Assembly (NCBI RefSeq): GCF_026262505.1
Contig: NC_067207.1
Span: forward strand, 14,414,082 to 14,478,081
DNA length: 64,000 nt
Origin: Trichomonas vaginalis G3
Lineage: Eukaryota > Parabasalia > Trichomonadida > Trichomonadidae
Reading direction: 5' to 3'
A program made the translations under genes and the position numbers. Each line of letters opens with the position of its first letter. Positions within the stretch are counted from its first letter, which is position 1. Below are positions 1-9,310 of this stretch, piece by piece. The notes under the pieces are model-generated. The model saw nothing but the letters and a program-made list of their open reading frames with translations. It had not been told where the DNA came from and did no database searches.

Positions 1-327
1 CTCGACCCAGCTTGCCTTCCAGTTCACGAGTCTCTCAAGATGACAATCGAGCGTGTTCTCCCATTCTGGTTCGATCAGATCGTCCCAGCTATCAAGGCCG
101 GCAAGAGAGTTATCGTCGCTGCTCACGGCAACTCCCTCCGTGCTCTTGTTAAGTTCCTTGATAACATGTCCGAGGATGAAATTGTTGCTCTTAACATCCC
201 AACAGCTGTTCCACTCGTTTACGAGCTTGATGAGAACCTCCGCCCAGTTTCCCACCGTTACCTTGGTGATCAGGAGAAGATCGCTGCAGCTATCAACGCT
301 GTTGCCAACCAGACAAAGGGCAAATAA
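1..327 (+). CDS. Cofactor-dependent phosphoglycerate mutase, C-terminal part
   Basis: The reading frame is open from the first base, so the 5' part lies outside the window. The frame encodes the end of a dPGM-type phosphoglycerate mutase, the glycolytic enzyme interconverting 3- and 2-phosphoglycerate in the cytosol. The diagnostic block [12 protein letters not shown] carries the second catalytic histidine. It is followed by [15 protein letters not shown], which is nearly invariant in dPGM. About 108 residues are present out of a usual 230-250. Codon choice is strongly biased to C-ending codons, as in the DEAD-box helicase at 37.4 kb, which suggests high expression. The stop runs straight into TAAATAAATAA, resembling the TAAA poly(A) signal described for Trichomonas. 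The family call is secure. An internal ATG at 40 is not the real start. Confidence 0.95.
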   Translation, partial: LDPACLPVHESLKMTIERVLPFWFDQIVPAIKAGKRVIVAAHGNSLRALVKFLDNMSEDEIVALNIPTAVPLVYELDENLRPVSHRYLGDQEKIAAAINAVANQTKGK

Positions 328-850
328 ATAAATAATAACTGACTTCTCTCTTTACCTATAAATGACAATCTTTTTTTTAATAATATCCAACAATAAAAGA
401 AAAATTGATATTAATAAGGATAAGAATTGTTTTATGACTGTGATGTTTTATATCCATATGAAAATCATTGTATATGATCTAAGTCAAATTCTGCAGAATA
501 AGTTTCCTGATGAAATTTTATTTGGAAGTTATAACTTTTGAATGATGAATATAAGTATATCAGCTCATTCCAAAGCTTATTTATATCACCTTTACCTGAT
601 TTCGTAAGGTTGATTCAGATTTTATTGAAAAAGCAGCTCGGAGAAATCACTTCACTGAAGAAATATGAATTACATATTATGTTGATTGATATTTTATAAT
701 AATTTCATAATGAATAACATCGAAAATCAGAAGTTTCAATTAATAATTTGGCAAATACCAATGCAATATTTTTATCTTAATTTCTTTCTTGACTTTACAC
801 GATTGACATGAAATTGAGAGTTTCTTTGAAAAATTTCATAAGATTAAAAA
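328..850. other. Intergenic, no gene seen
   Basis: AT-rich spacer between the mutase and the kinase. Only short frames occur on either strand. A TCATAA, a weak Initiator match, lies about 14 bases before the kinase ATG at 851. Confidence 0.6.
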
Positions 851-3800
851 ATGTCGGACGTCACGAATTTCACCTTTACCGAATGGTTTAAAAATATCCA
901 TACCGACATTTTTGGTGTCTTTCAAATTTATAGAAATGTTTATTGTCACAGAGCGAAATTAGCATTTCTCTGTCAGCAATTAAGTAATTTCCAAAAATCC
1001 ATCAGTCAGATGAGGTTCCCACCCGAATCACCAACTCCTCTCCAGATCCAAAAACTACGTGAACTCCTTAAACTTATCAATGATCTAAGACAGATGTTTT
1101 TATATCTTGATGCAAACCTTTTCGTTGAGTTTATTACATCCGCTGACTCCGGATATGTTAAAGCATTTGTTGAGAACTTCCGCAAAGAGTTTAATAACCT
1201 CTGCAGCTTCTTCCCGTTCCTGCGTCCAGAACCTTTAACTTCAGAGCCAGCTCAGGAATGTACAGACGACAGATCTGATGTCCAAGATATTATTCAACGC
1301 ATTTCAGCTGCTTTACGCCAAGCAAATCTCCCGCCAGAAGTTGCCAATTGTTTTAATCAAAGATTAAACGAATACCAGAATGCAATGATGGCTCTCAACG
1401 CTTCTATGGTCAACAGCAACATTATGACTAAGAATCTTAACGGTGTAATGCTCAGACAAAGGCTTGAATTACCAGAAAAGTTCTATTTACCAAAGAACGA
1501 CTTTGTCATCAAGAAGAAGATCGGATCTGGTGGCTTTGCTGATGTACATGAAGGTATCCAGCAATCTACACAGAAAGTTGTTGCCATCAAGATTCTTCAT
1601 TCCACCGAAATGAGTGAAACGGTTTTCACTTCTTTCAAGCGTGAGATCGAAATCCAAGCCTCCCTTAGCAACTTCGCCATTCTCGAGCTGGTTGGTGTCT
1701 GTTTAGAAGCTCCATTTTACATTGCAACAGAATTCATGCCGAAAGACTGCCTTTTCAAGCGTCTTCATTTACAATCTAAGCTCAAACCTACACAACGTAC
1801 CATCATTGCCCTTGGTTGCGCTATTGGTTTGGCTTATATGCACAAACATAATTATATCCACAGAGATATCAAATCCCTCAACATTCTTTTAGATGCCGAT
1901 GACTTCCCAAAGATCTGCGACTTCGGTATGAGTAGGACTCTCGCTAAATCCAAGGAATTAATGTCAGGCGGTGTCGGAACTGCACAATGGGAAGCTCCCG
2001 AGGTCATCAACAACATGCAATACAACGAAAAAGCCGATGTATACTCTTACGGTATCCTTTTATGGGAAATCTTAACATCAGATTTTCCATTTAGAGGATT
2101 ATCACAAGTACAAGTGGCCATGAACGTTGTCGGCAATGCCATCAGACCAGTTATTCCCAATGTAGCACCTCCAAAGATCACGAAAATGATCAAATTATGC
2201 TGGGACCAAGAAGCAAGTCGCCGACCATCTATGGAACAAGTTGCCAGAGCCATTGCATGCGGTGAAGTTGTCTTTCCAGGTACTCACATGCCAACTGTCG
2301 AAGCATATTTGGCGAGATTTGGAGATGATCCAATTGTCAACGCGATTAAAAACGCAAACAACAAGGAAACACCCTCTGTTCCTTCATTTCCTCGCCATCC
2401 ATCCATGGCAGAACCATTACCATCTGCACCATCATCACGTCTTCGCCAGCAGAGATCGATGACGAAATACGAGAAGAAGGCATCTCACAGGTCTGAAGGG
2501 CCGAAGACACATTCTCCACCAAACGAAGTCAGGATTTTGAACTTGGTTGATCCGAGAAGGCCAAATCCAGCTCTTATTCCTGGTATCATTGAATTACTCA
2601 AAGGAAAAGAACAGGAACAAGTCATTACAATGCTTGTTGAAATGGCAAATACTCCTGAATGGTGCACTTCCATCAAAGATTCCGAAATCATCCCAACATT
2701 GACAGGAATTCTTAATACAACACAAAATCCAACTTTGGCAACAAAAATTTATTCAATTTTTGTCAAATTTGACAAGAACCAAGTTCCATTGAATTCTGCT
2801 TATGCCTCTATTTTCTCATCCTTCCAGAGACTCGGAAACACATCAATGGCCGATGTTTTGCAGTTAATCATCTCCGCAATGCAGCATGGAATTGAACCTC
2901 CAACAGTTGAAGGATTCATGGTAAAACTTGCCGCTTTCTTGCAGGCAGGAAATATGAATTGCAGAATAATAACTGTTTCGATTCTCCAGCAGTTGATAAT
3001 GAAATCCAATTTCTTGCAGCAATTCTCTGTCATCTTTTTACCTGCAATTGCAAACTTAATCCCTGGCGGTGAAATTTTGTCTCAAACAATTGAAATCATC
3101 TACTTTTTGATAACAAAAGGCGGTTTGTCAAAAGAATTTGTTGAAGCCAACGGTTTTCTGACAATTTTGTCATTGATTCTTCCAACAGATACGACAACAC
3201 CACAACTTAACCAGCAAGACAAACAGAAGGCTTTTGCTATCTTTGGAAATTTAGTCAAAGTACAAGTCAATGATGAAAACCTCAACAAATTCGCTGACAT
3301 GTTGCAATATGTCTTGAAATCTATTACAGATTTTAATGATTTATGTGTCTTTGTTGCAGCCACAGCCTTTTCATTCTCAAAGCATGATTTGTCGCCAGTT
3401 ATTTTAGTCAAATACGCTGATTTCATCAAATCATTGTATACAATTGAAGACCAAAGAGTTGTTTTGATTGCATTGAAGATTACTTATTTCTTCTTGCAAC
3501 ACAATGAAACAAGAAAGGTTTTCTTGGATTCTGGAGCAGCATTGACTAAATTACTTAATCCAGCGAATGAAGCAATTGCTGCTATCACTGCTTCTTGCAT
3601 GATACAGTTTTACGCTTCATTGGATAATGAGAAGTATTTGGAGTTGTTGAATCAAGAACTATTTACTTTCTTGTACACGGCATTGATGACAGAAAACAGC
3701 TTGGCACCTTATGCTTTGAGATTGTTCGGAACAATCTCTTTGACATACGATGGAGCTGCTTTCCTCCAATCAAACTCCATTCCTCAACTCGCTGGAAACT

Positions 3801-4354
3801 TCATGATGTCTTCAACACCGGAATTGAAGTTACTCGGTTACCAGGCATTTACAGCGTTCGTTGTTACTTATCCGATGTCTGATACAGCATTGGCAGCAAC
3901 ACAAGTCGCCACACAATCATTGAATGATAGTACATTGATGCCTTATCCTTTGTTGATGATCTCTTCTTTGATTGTTTGCCCTGCAGCTGCTGTAAACATC
4001 GCTCCAAACATTGGTTGCCTCGTGAAGTTACTTGACACTGATGCCTCGCAAACTAAACTTGTTTTGCAAGCATTGACAAAGGTGTTTGGTACTTTGGAAG
4101 CAAGAGATTACTTCTCGGACACAGAAGCACTCGTAAGTCTCTTCAACAAGGCTGGAGATTACGTAGGAACAAGCGATTGGTGGACTTTAGTTGAGTTGAT
4201 TGATATGGCAACTGGTACTTCTGTTGGATTGAACGCTGTTGCTCAGTCTAACGTTGCAACTGTACTGAAGCAGGCAATGACAATGAAGAATATTACAAGA
4301 AAACAGAAGTGGCATATCAACAGAGTCTTCGTAAGACTTGAATGCTCAACTTAA
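851..4354 (+). CDS. TKL-like protein kinase with long helical-repeat C-terminus
   Basis: A 1167-residue protein. Residues 1-210 are helical and unrecognised. Residues about 215-470 form a complete protein kinase domain: glycine loop IGSGGFADVHEG (224-235), VAIK lysine K247, catalytic HRD 337-339 with KSLN following, DFG 357-359, APE 382-384 and a late R in SRRPS. The layout (GTAQWEAPEV, ADVYSYGILLWEI) is typical of TKL kinases, so Ser/Thr activity is expected. A low-complexity linker follows (about 500-560), then about 600 residues of leucine-rich helices resembling HEAT/ARM repeats, probably a docking scaffold. The kinase looks catalytically intact. Kinases with this arrangement are expanded in trichomonads, and the partner and pathway are not readable from sequence. 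The start is the first ATG after upstream stops. Confidence 0.92.
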   Translation: MSDVTNFTFTEWFKNIHTDIFGVFQIYRNVYCHRAKLAFLCQQLSNFQKSISQMRFPPESPTPLQIQKLRELLKLINDLRQMFLYLDANLFVEFITSADSGYVKAFVENFRKEFNNLCSFFPFLRPEPLTSEPAQECTDDRSDVQDIIQRISAALRQANLPPEVANCFNQRLNEYQNAMMALNASMVNSNIMTKNLNGVMLRQRLELPEKFYLPKNDFVIKKKIGSGGFADVHEGIQQSTQKVVAIKILHSTEMSETVFTSFKREIEIQASLSNFAILELVGVCLEAPFYIATEFMPKDCLFKRLHLQSKLKPTQRTIIALGCAIGLAYMHKHNYIHRDIKSLNILLDADDFPKICDFGMSRTLAKSKELMSGGVGTAQWEAPEVINNMQYNEKADVYSYGILLWEILTSDFPFRGLSQVQVAMNVVGNAIRPVIPNVAPPKITKMIKLCWDQEASRRPSMEQVARAIACGEVVFPGTHMPTVEAYLARFGDDPIVNAIKNANNKETPSVPSFPRHPSMAEPLPSAPSSRLRQQRSMTKYEKKASHRSEGPKTHSPPNEVRILNLVDPRRPNPALIPGIIELLKGKEQEQVITMLVEMANTPEWCTSIKDSEIIPTLTGILNTTQNPTLATKIYSIFVKFDKNQVPLNSAYASIFSSFQRLGNTSMADVLQLIISAMQHGIEPPTVEGFMVKLAAFLQAGNMNCRIITVSILQQLIMKSNFLQQFSVIFLPAIANLIPGGEILSQTIEIIYFLITKGGLSKEFVEANGFLTILSLILPTDTTTPQLNQQDKQKAFAIFGNLVKVQVNDENLNKFADMLQYVLKSITDFNDLCVFVAATAFSFSKHDLSPVILVKYADFIKSLYTIEDQRVVLIALKITYFFLQHNETRKVFLDSGAALTKLLNPANEAIAAITASCMIQFYASLDNEKYLELLNQELFTFLYTALMTENSLAPYALRLFGTISLTYDGAAFLQSNSIPQLAGNFMMSSTPELKLLGYQAFTAFVVTYPMSDTALAATQVATQSLNDSTLMPYPLLMISSLIVCPAAAVNIAPNIGCLVKLLDTDASQTKLVLQALTKVFGTLEARDYFSDTEALVSLFNKAGDYVGTSDWWTLVELIDMATGTSVGLNAVAQSNVATVLKQAMTMKNITRKQKWHINRVFVRLECST

Positions 4355-4766
4355 ATTAATCACAACATAACTTAATTTTTTTAAAAACAATTTTTTTAAT
4401 TATTAGTTAATTTTTATTGTAACGCTAGAATTGATAAAGTCAAATGCATGTAGTTTCTGATAATAGTTCATATTCGAAATGATCCTATTAAAATTAGATG
4501 GGCATGAAAGTGAAGCGCCTTATGTATATTTGTTGCAATACGAAGAGTGGCTTGTCCGTCTTTATCTTTTTCTTTGATATTTGCACCAAATGCAATTGGA
4601 AGTTAGGCAGTTTCTTTAGTTTTGCTGAATATGTGAAGAGCAAGCTTGCTAATGAAAAGTTGAATATTTGTTAGTTTATTAATAATAAAGCAGATGTGAA
4701 TATAATTGTTAAAATGAGAAAATATGAAAAGGTTTAGAACTTTGGGAGAAAAAAAATTGACAAAAT
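4355..4766. other. Intergenic, no complete gene
   Basis: AT-rich. It ends in TTGACAAAATTTGAAAC, a block that recurs in similar form in front of other surface-family cassettes in this window. No ATG in frame with the following cassette is present. Confidence 0.5.
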
Positions 4767-5342
4767 TTGAAACTTGTTTCTGCTTTCTATAATGGAGGTA
4801 TTGATTCTGGATATCTAACATGTAGATCAACTGCGAATTCTTGTACGCAGGTCTTCAACTGGAACTTAACTCAAGAATTCTGCGGGTTTTCTGAAACATA
4901 TAATTATTTAGATATAATTTTTCCTAAAACTATCCAATATGTAGATCAAATTGGCATTAAATCGTTATATACTTACAGATTTTATCAGTCAATTAAAATT
5001 GAATCCTCTAATGATGGAATTAATTTTCAAAATGTTATGAATTCAAATACGCCATTGTGCGAATCATATTATAAAAACACTCTTTGTGACTATGATTGTG
5101 GTCAAGCAATTACATCAAGTCACGTTTTTCCTCATCCTGTAAATGCTAAGTATTTCAGAATTAGTGGAATAGGAGATGACACTTGTGGAACAAAACATCT
5201 CTGTTTTGATGCAATTGAGTTTCATGGAAATATTTTATCCAAGGAATATTCTGATTGCTACTATTCGATATTTTATATGCATTATATTTCATTATATTTC
5301 ATTATTGTGTCAAATATTTATTTCGTGATGTGTAATGTCTAA
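4767..5342 (+). CDS. Discoidin-like (F5/8 type C) surface cassette, copy 1
   Basis: About 190 codons, beginning LKLVSAFYNGGIDSGY and ending in a hydrophobic stretch (about residues 165-190) that could be a membrane or GPI-type tail. The core resembles a galactose-binding F5/8C fold: a DIIFPKT strand, FYQSIKIESSNDGINF and a late KYFRISGIGDDTCGT block, with several conserved cysteines. An extracellular carbohydrate-binding role is inferred. The frame has no ATG near its beginning: an in-frame TGA lies three codons before the first shared residue. The 5' end is therefore missing, or the gene starts at a non-ATG codon, or the locus is a 5'-truncated copy. It is first of three tandem paralogues. 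Confidence 0.6.
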   Translation: MKLVSAFYNGGIDSGYLTCRSTANSCTQVFNWNLTQEFCGFSETYNYLDIIFPKTIQYVDQIGIKSLYTYRFYQSIKIESSNDGINFQNVMNSNTPLCESYYKNTLCDYDCGQAITSSHVFPHPVNAKYFRISGIGDDTCGTKHLCFDAIEFHGNILSKEYSDCYYSIFYMHYISLYFIIVSNIYFVMCNV

Positions 5343-5611
5343 TAAAAATATTTATCTAATTTTTTTAATTTATATTTCCTTAACAAATGAATTCAAATGG
5401 AATAAAAAGGCTTATTTATTTTTGAGATCTCTCGAAAATCGCCTCAAATTTGCAAAAGTTATGAATTGATGGTATATTATATCCTAAAATAACCCATAAT
5501 GCTTTCTCAATTCTGGCGATGTTTTGTGTTTTTTATGAATAGCGTTTTGAGTATTAATTTGGCTCATCAATCAATATAACAATCCATTCCCACACCGCAT
5601 CCTAATAAAAA

Positions 5612-6175
5612 GTGACATTTTTGAAATTAATCTCTGCGTTTTTTAATGCAGGTCTTGATGCTGGATATCTAGCATGTAATTCAACAGCAGAATCTTGTAC
5701 AAAGGTTTTTAATTGGAATTCTCCTGGGAGTATGTGTGGGTATTCCAAAACCTATAATTTTTTTGATATAATTTTTCCTAAGACAATGCAATATATAACT
5801 CAAATTGACATTAAAACTTTGATAGATACGAGATTTTATCGGTCAATTAGAATAGAATCGTCAATTGATGGTGTTAATTTTGAAAATGTCATGAATTCAA
5901 ATACACCATTATGTACAGTTTTGAAGAGAAATCCTAATTGCGCCACTGATTGTGGCCAACCGATTACTACAAATCATATTTTTCCGAAACCCGTAAAAGC
6001 GAAATATTTAAGGATAACTGGAATAGGTAAGGATAGTTGTGGAACCATAGATCTCTGTTTTGGTGCTATTGAGTTGCATGGAAATTTAATATTGAACGAG
6101 CATTCCCCATGTTACTATTCAAGGTTTTATTTACTTCAACATATTGAATTTTTATGCCAAATATTTATTGTATAA
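5612..6175 (+). CDS. Discoidin-like surface cassette, copy 2
   Basis: Paralogue of the frame at 4767, with the same order of motifs: SAFFNAGLDAGYLAC, DIIFPKTMQY, RSIRIESSIDGVNF, KAKYLRITGIGKDSCGT, FGAIELHGN. The cysteines align with copy 1 and the C-terminus is again hydrophobic (FYLLQHIEFLCQIFIV). No ATG opens the frame; the earliest candidate is a GTG at 5612, preceded by GTGACATTTTTGAAATTA, closely like the block before copy 3. As in copy 1, the signal peptide expected for a surface protein is not seen. The array may be a reservoir of truncated copies, or each may need an upstream exon. No trichomonad-type splice signal (ACTAACACACAG) was found. Confidence 0.6.
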   Translation: MTFLKLISAFFNAGLDAGYLACNSTAESCTKVFNWNSPGSMCGYSKTYNFFDIIFPKTMQYITQIDIKTLIDTRFYRSIRIESSIDGVNFENVMNSNTPLCTVLKRNPNCATDCGQPITTNHIFPKPVKAKYLRITGIGKDSCGTIDLCFGAIELHGNLILNEHSPCYYSRFYLLQHIEFLCQIFIV

Positions 6176-6563
6176 TCTCCAATTCATATGTAATATAAAA
6201 AATAATTTTATCAGTCAAATCATTTTTGTAAAGGAAACATGATCTTGAGCTAATACATATAAGAATAATATATTGAGCTAAGATAGAAATATATATGATA
6301 TGAGTTTCAGCTTTCTATCATGTTCTTAAATCCCATCCATCTAATACTTCAATGACGTGTACTATTTCATTAGAGAATTCAACACATTTCTGCTGTTTTG
6401 TTCTCAATAATTACAATGATTCTTTATAATTGCTATCAAACCAAAAAAGATTAGAGAAATTTAGAATTCTGTTCAAATGGAGCAAAGAGATAATAAAGGT
6501 GTTAATATTCTTACTTGATCCCGCGATGAAACTCAGATTTCAGAAGCAGAAATTTGACATTTT
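6176..6563. other. Intergenic between discoidin-like copies 2 and 3
   Basis: AT-rich spacer with no gene-like frame. Its last 35 bases (TTTGACATTTTTTGAAATTAG region) match the pre-cassette block of copy 2. Confidence 0.5.
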
Positions 6564-7118
6564 TTGAAATTAGTCTCTGCTTTTTTTAATGCAGGTCTTG
6601 ATGCTGGGTATCTAGCATGTAACTCAACAGCAGATTCATGTACAAAGATTCTAAATTGGAACTCCCCTCGACCTATATGCATGGATCATGAAAGTTTTAA
6701 TTATTATGAGATAATTTTTCCAAAAACCATGCAATATGTTACTCAAATTGACATTACATCTGTGTTGGACACAAGATTTTTTAGATCAATTAGAATCGAA
6801 TCCTCATTTGATGGAATTAATTTTCAAAAAGTTATGGATTCAAATACTCCAATGTGTGAAGTTTATAAACAAAATCCTCTTTGTAATAAAGATTGTGGAA
6901 AACCGATTGTAACCAGTCATGTGTTTCCCAAGCCTACTAAAGCCAAATACTTCAGAGTCAGTGGAGTAGGAGTTGATACATGTGGAACAAAAATCTTTTG
7001 TCTTGGTTCAATTGAGCTTTATGGGAATATTATTTTAAATAAAAATTCTCTCTCTTGCAATTCAATGTTTTACATGATTCAGCATATTGGATTTTTATGT
7101 AATTTGCTTACTATTTAA
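6564..7118 (+). CDS. Discoidin-like surface cassette, copy 3
   Basis: Third tandem paralogue, closest to copy 2 (SAFFNAGLDAGYLACNSTA at its start). It has the F5/8C-like core FYEIIFPKT-type strand, RSIRIESSFDGINF, KAKYFRVSGVGVDTCGT and LGSIELYGN, and a hydrophobic tail MFYMIQHIGFLCNLLTI. The frame opens without ATG, with an in-frame TGA just upstream, as in copies 1 and 2. The three copies differ mainly by substitutions and keep the frame, which argues that the domain was under selection for at least part of its history. Function as a lectin-like surface domain is inferred only. Confidence 0.6.
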   Translation: MKLVSAFFNAGLDAGYLACNSTADSCTKILNWNSPRPICMDHESFNYYEIIFPKTMQYVTQIDITSVLDTRFFRSIRIESSFDGINFQKVMDSNTPMCEVYKQNPLCNKDCGKPIVTSHVFPKPTKAKYFRVSGVGVDTCGTKIFCLGSIELYGNIILNKNSLSCNSMFYMIQHIGFLCNLLTI

Positions 7119-7303
7119 TTTTAATTCCTTTTAAAATAGTAAAAAATTATATTATTCAACATTTCTTTCCATTTTCCATATTTTGCAATGTTATTTTAAA
7201 TGATATGTATTGATGATGAAATTTGGAAAATATGGAAGAGTGATTCCAAAAAGAAATTGATAATTTCAAAAATAATTCTTTAAAATAAATGAATAAATAA
7301 TAT

Positions 7304-8356
7304 TTAGCAGCAGTTTCCGCTGCCACAGCAGCAGCAACCTGTTCCATTTGATGCTTCACTAGCAAAGACTACTTCCATGAAGGATGGAACTGGATCTGGA
7401 GCTTCACGAGTTTCATCTTTATTGATATCGAAGAATGGAGAATATCTCTTTGTAGATAAGATCTCAGCAATGTTTGAGTATACTGGAACTTTTTCTCCAA
7501 CTTTGAATGAATGATTAGAATCGAGTTTATATACTTCTGGGCTGCCTGGAATGCCACCTTTATACACGACGATATCATGCTTCCACTCTGGCTGGTTTAC
7601 TCCCTTGAATGCCGAAATTGTGATACTCCAGAAAACTGTTCCTGGCTCAATAAGCTCAGGAGGGAATTGTGGTAAGTTAAGAACGCGAGATGTAACAACA
7701 CGGAAGTTTTTGAAGCCAACACTGAGCATGTAAGCGATGAATGTATTGATATCCATTGCATTTCCGATACATTCTCCAACTAAAACCTTGTCTTCACGAG
7801 CGGCTTTAGGAAGTGAGCGATCACTGAAGACGTCAGAGAAGTGTAATTCGCCACCATCTTTGAGAACGCGATAAATTTCTTTGAAAACGTTTTTCTTCTG
7901 TGGAGAAAGGTTAATTACACAGTTAGAAACAACAACATCTGCAAAGTTATCTGGAATATTGGCAGTATGAAGATCCTCAATGAATCCTTTTCTGAATTCA
8001 ATTGGAGATGCCTCAGGAATATGTTCTTTATGATATGCAATTGCCTCGTTAGCAACATCAATTTGCTCTTGTGTCATGTCAACGCCGATTACATGGCCTG
8101 TTTTTCCAGCAAGTGCTGAAATAACGAAGCAATCACGACCTGTGCCACTTCCAAGATCAACTGATATAGTTCCTTCGAGTGGATCTGGAATTGGCGATCC
8201 ACATCCGTAAAATGATTCTATGACTTTCGGTGAAACTTTTGCTAAAATTTGTTTATGATGCTTTGTTTCTTCGCCTCCAACGACGCATGCTTCATACTTG
8301 AGGTCCTCTGTCTTCTTGATTGTCTTGCCATAGTATTCGGAGACTTGCTCATGCAT
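7304..8356 (-). CDS. Arsenite S-adenosylmethionine methyltransferase
   Basis: A 350-residue class I SAM methyltransferase of the AS3MT/ArsM family, which methylates trivalent arsenic. Motif I VDLGSGTGRD lies at residues 66-75 and GVDMTQEQ at 91-98. The arsenic-binding cysteines expected in the family are present: C24, C52 (YGCGSP), C146 (SNCVINL) and C196 (GECIGN). The tail ends in a cysteine cluster, CCCCGSGNCC, also seen in bacterial and algal ArsM proteins. I choose the ATG at 8356; upstream codons in frame offer only TTG. A TCATTTCATTTCC Initiator-like site lies 15-27 bases upstream. A short overlapping upstream ATG frame of six codons precedes the start. Distribution of the family suggests acquisition from bacteria, but this is not proven here. 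Confidence 0.92.
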   Translation of the reverse strand: MHEQVSEYYGKTIKKTEDLKYEACVVGGEETKHHKQILAKVSPKVIESFYGCGSPIPDPLEGTISVDLGSGTGRDCFVISALAGKTGHVIGVDMTQEQIDVANEAIAYHKEHIPEASPIEFRKGFIEDLHTANIPDNFADVVVSNCVINLSPQKKNVFKEIYRVLKDGGELHFSDVFSDRSLPKAAREDKVLVGECIGNAMDINTFIAYMLSVGFKNFRVVTSRVLNLPQFPPELIEPGTVFWSITISAFKGVNQPEWKHDIVVYKGGIPGSPEVYKLDSNHSFKVGEKVPVYSNIAEILSTKRYSPFFDINKDETREAPDPVPSFMEVVFASEASNGTGCCCCGSGNCC

Positions 8357-8370
8357 TGATGACAATCATT

Positions 8371-8383
8371 GGAAATGAAATGA
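8371..8383 (-). promoter_or_regulatory. Initiator-like element of the arsenite methyltransferase
   Basis: Read on the minus strand this is TCATTTCATTTCC, two overlapping matches to the Trichomonas Initiator TCAYTW, about 15 bases before the ATG. Confidence 0.55.
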
Positions 8384-9310
8384 ATTCGATGGTGAATTCA
8401 AAAAATCGGATTTTGAATTGTTCGATACTCAGAATATTATTTTGGTGTCACGTTTCAGTGTAAATTCTGTTTGAATAGTTTACATTTGGTCTGCGACACT
8501 CAATTTTTTTGCCAACTATTCAGATATATCTGTCTAATGAACCAAGGAAGGCGATTTATTTCTTGATTGAGAATATGAATTTTGGTGCTGTTTCTCAAAT
8601 TTATATTCGATTTATGAGGGCAAGCATGATAATTGATATTTATTCCACCCATTCTCTTTCAATTAAGTGGTTTTTACTTATTTCTTTCTCTTTAGATTAT
8701 ACATACTTTTATTTTTGAGTTTTAGCTGTATTTCAATCCATTAAAACTCTACTATTTAATACTATCTCAATAAAATTTATCTTATTCAAGCCAAATATTT
8801 ATGGATGGCTGACATAAATCTTTTACACTTTGTATATTTAAGCATTACGGTATTTTTCTCTATCTATTTTAAGTGTGTTTGCGATATTAAACAGTTCAAG
8901 TTAAATATTTCCTCAAAGATAGATATTTGATGTGTTATCACTTGTCATTATATATTATTCTCAAAATAAAACTATATATCCTGGAATACTGATCCTAATA
9001 TGCGATATTCGTGATTAATCGAGTGATCTAAATAAGTAATAGTTATTTAATATTATTGAACATAGAAATGATTGATTATAGTGTAGCTATTGTTATTGCG
9101 CATAAATCAAATATTAAAACTCTAAAGTTAAGCTGAGATTGAGCTTTGTGAAACATTTGAAAATTGTAAAAAAAAATTAATTCAATTTTTAGTGTAAACT
9201 TTGCAAAATTGATTTGAGATTATTTTATATTGATTGCAATATATGCCTACATAAGATTTATCCAAACCATTCGGATTTTTAATTCTGAGCCTTCAGAAAT
9301 AATTCATATA
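8384..9310. other. Intergenic, no gene seen
   Basis: About 0.9 kb of AT-rich DNA between the divergent methyltransferase and transporter genes. Short frames exist but have no codon bias or family signal. Confidence 0.55.

Noticed and set aside
8509-8718. A 69-codon plus-strand frame upstream of the transporter
   Set aside because: It opens in an AT-rich spacer with no Initiator, no bias and no recognisable pattern.
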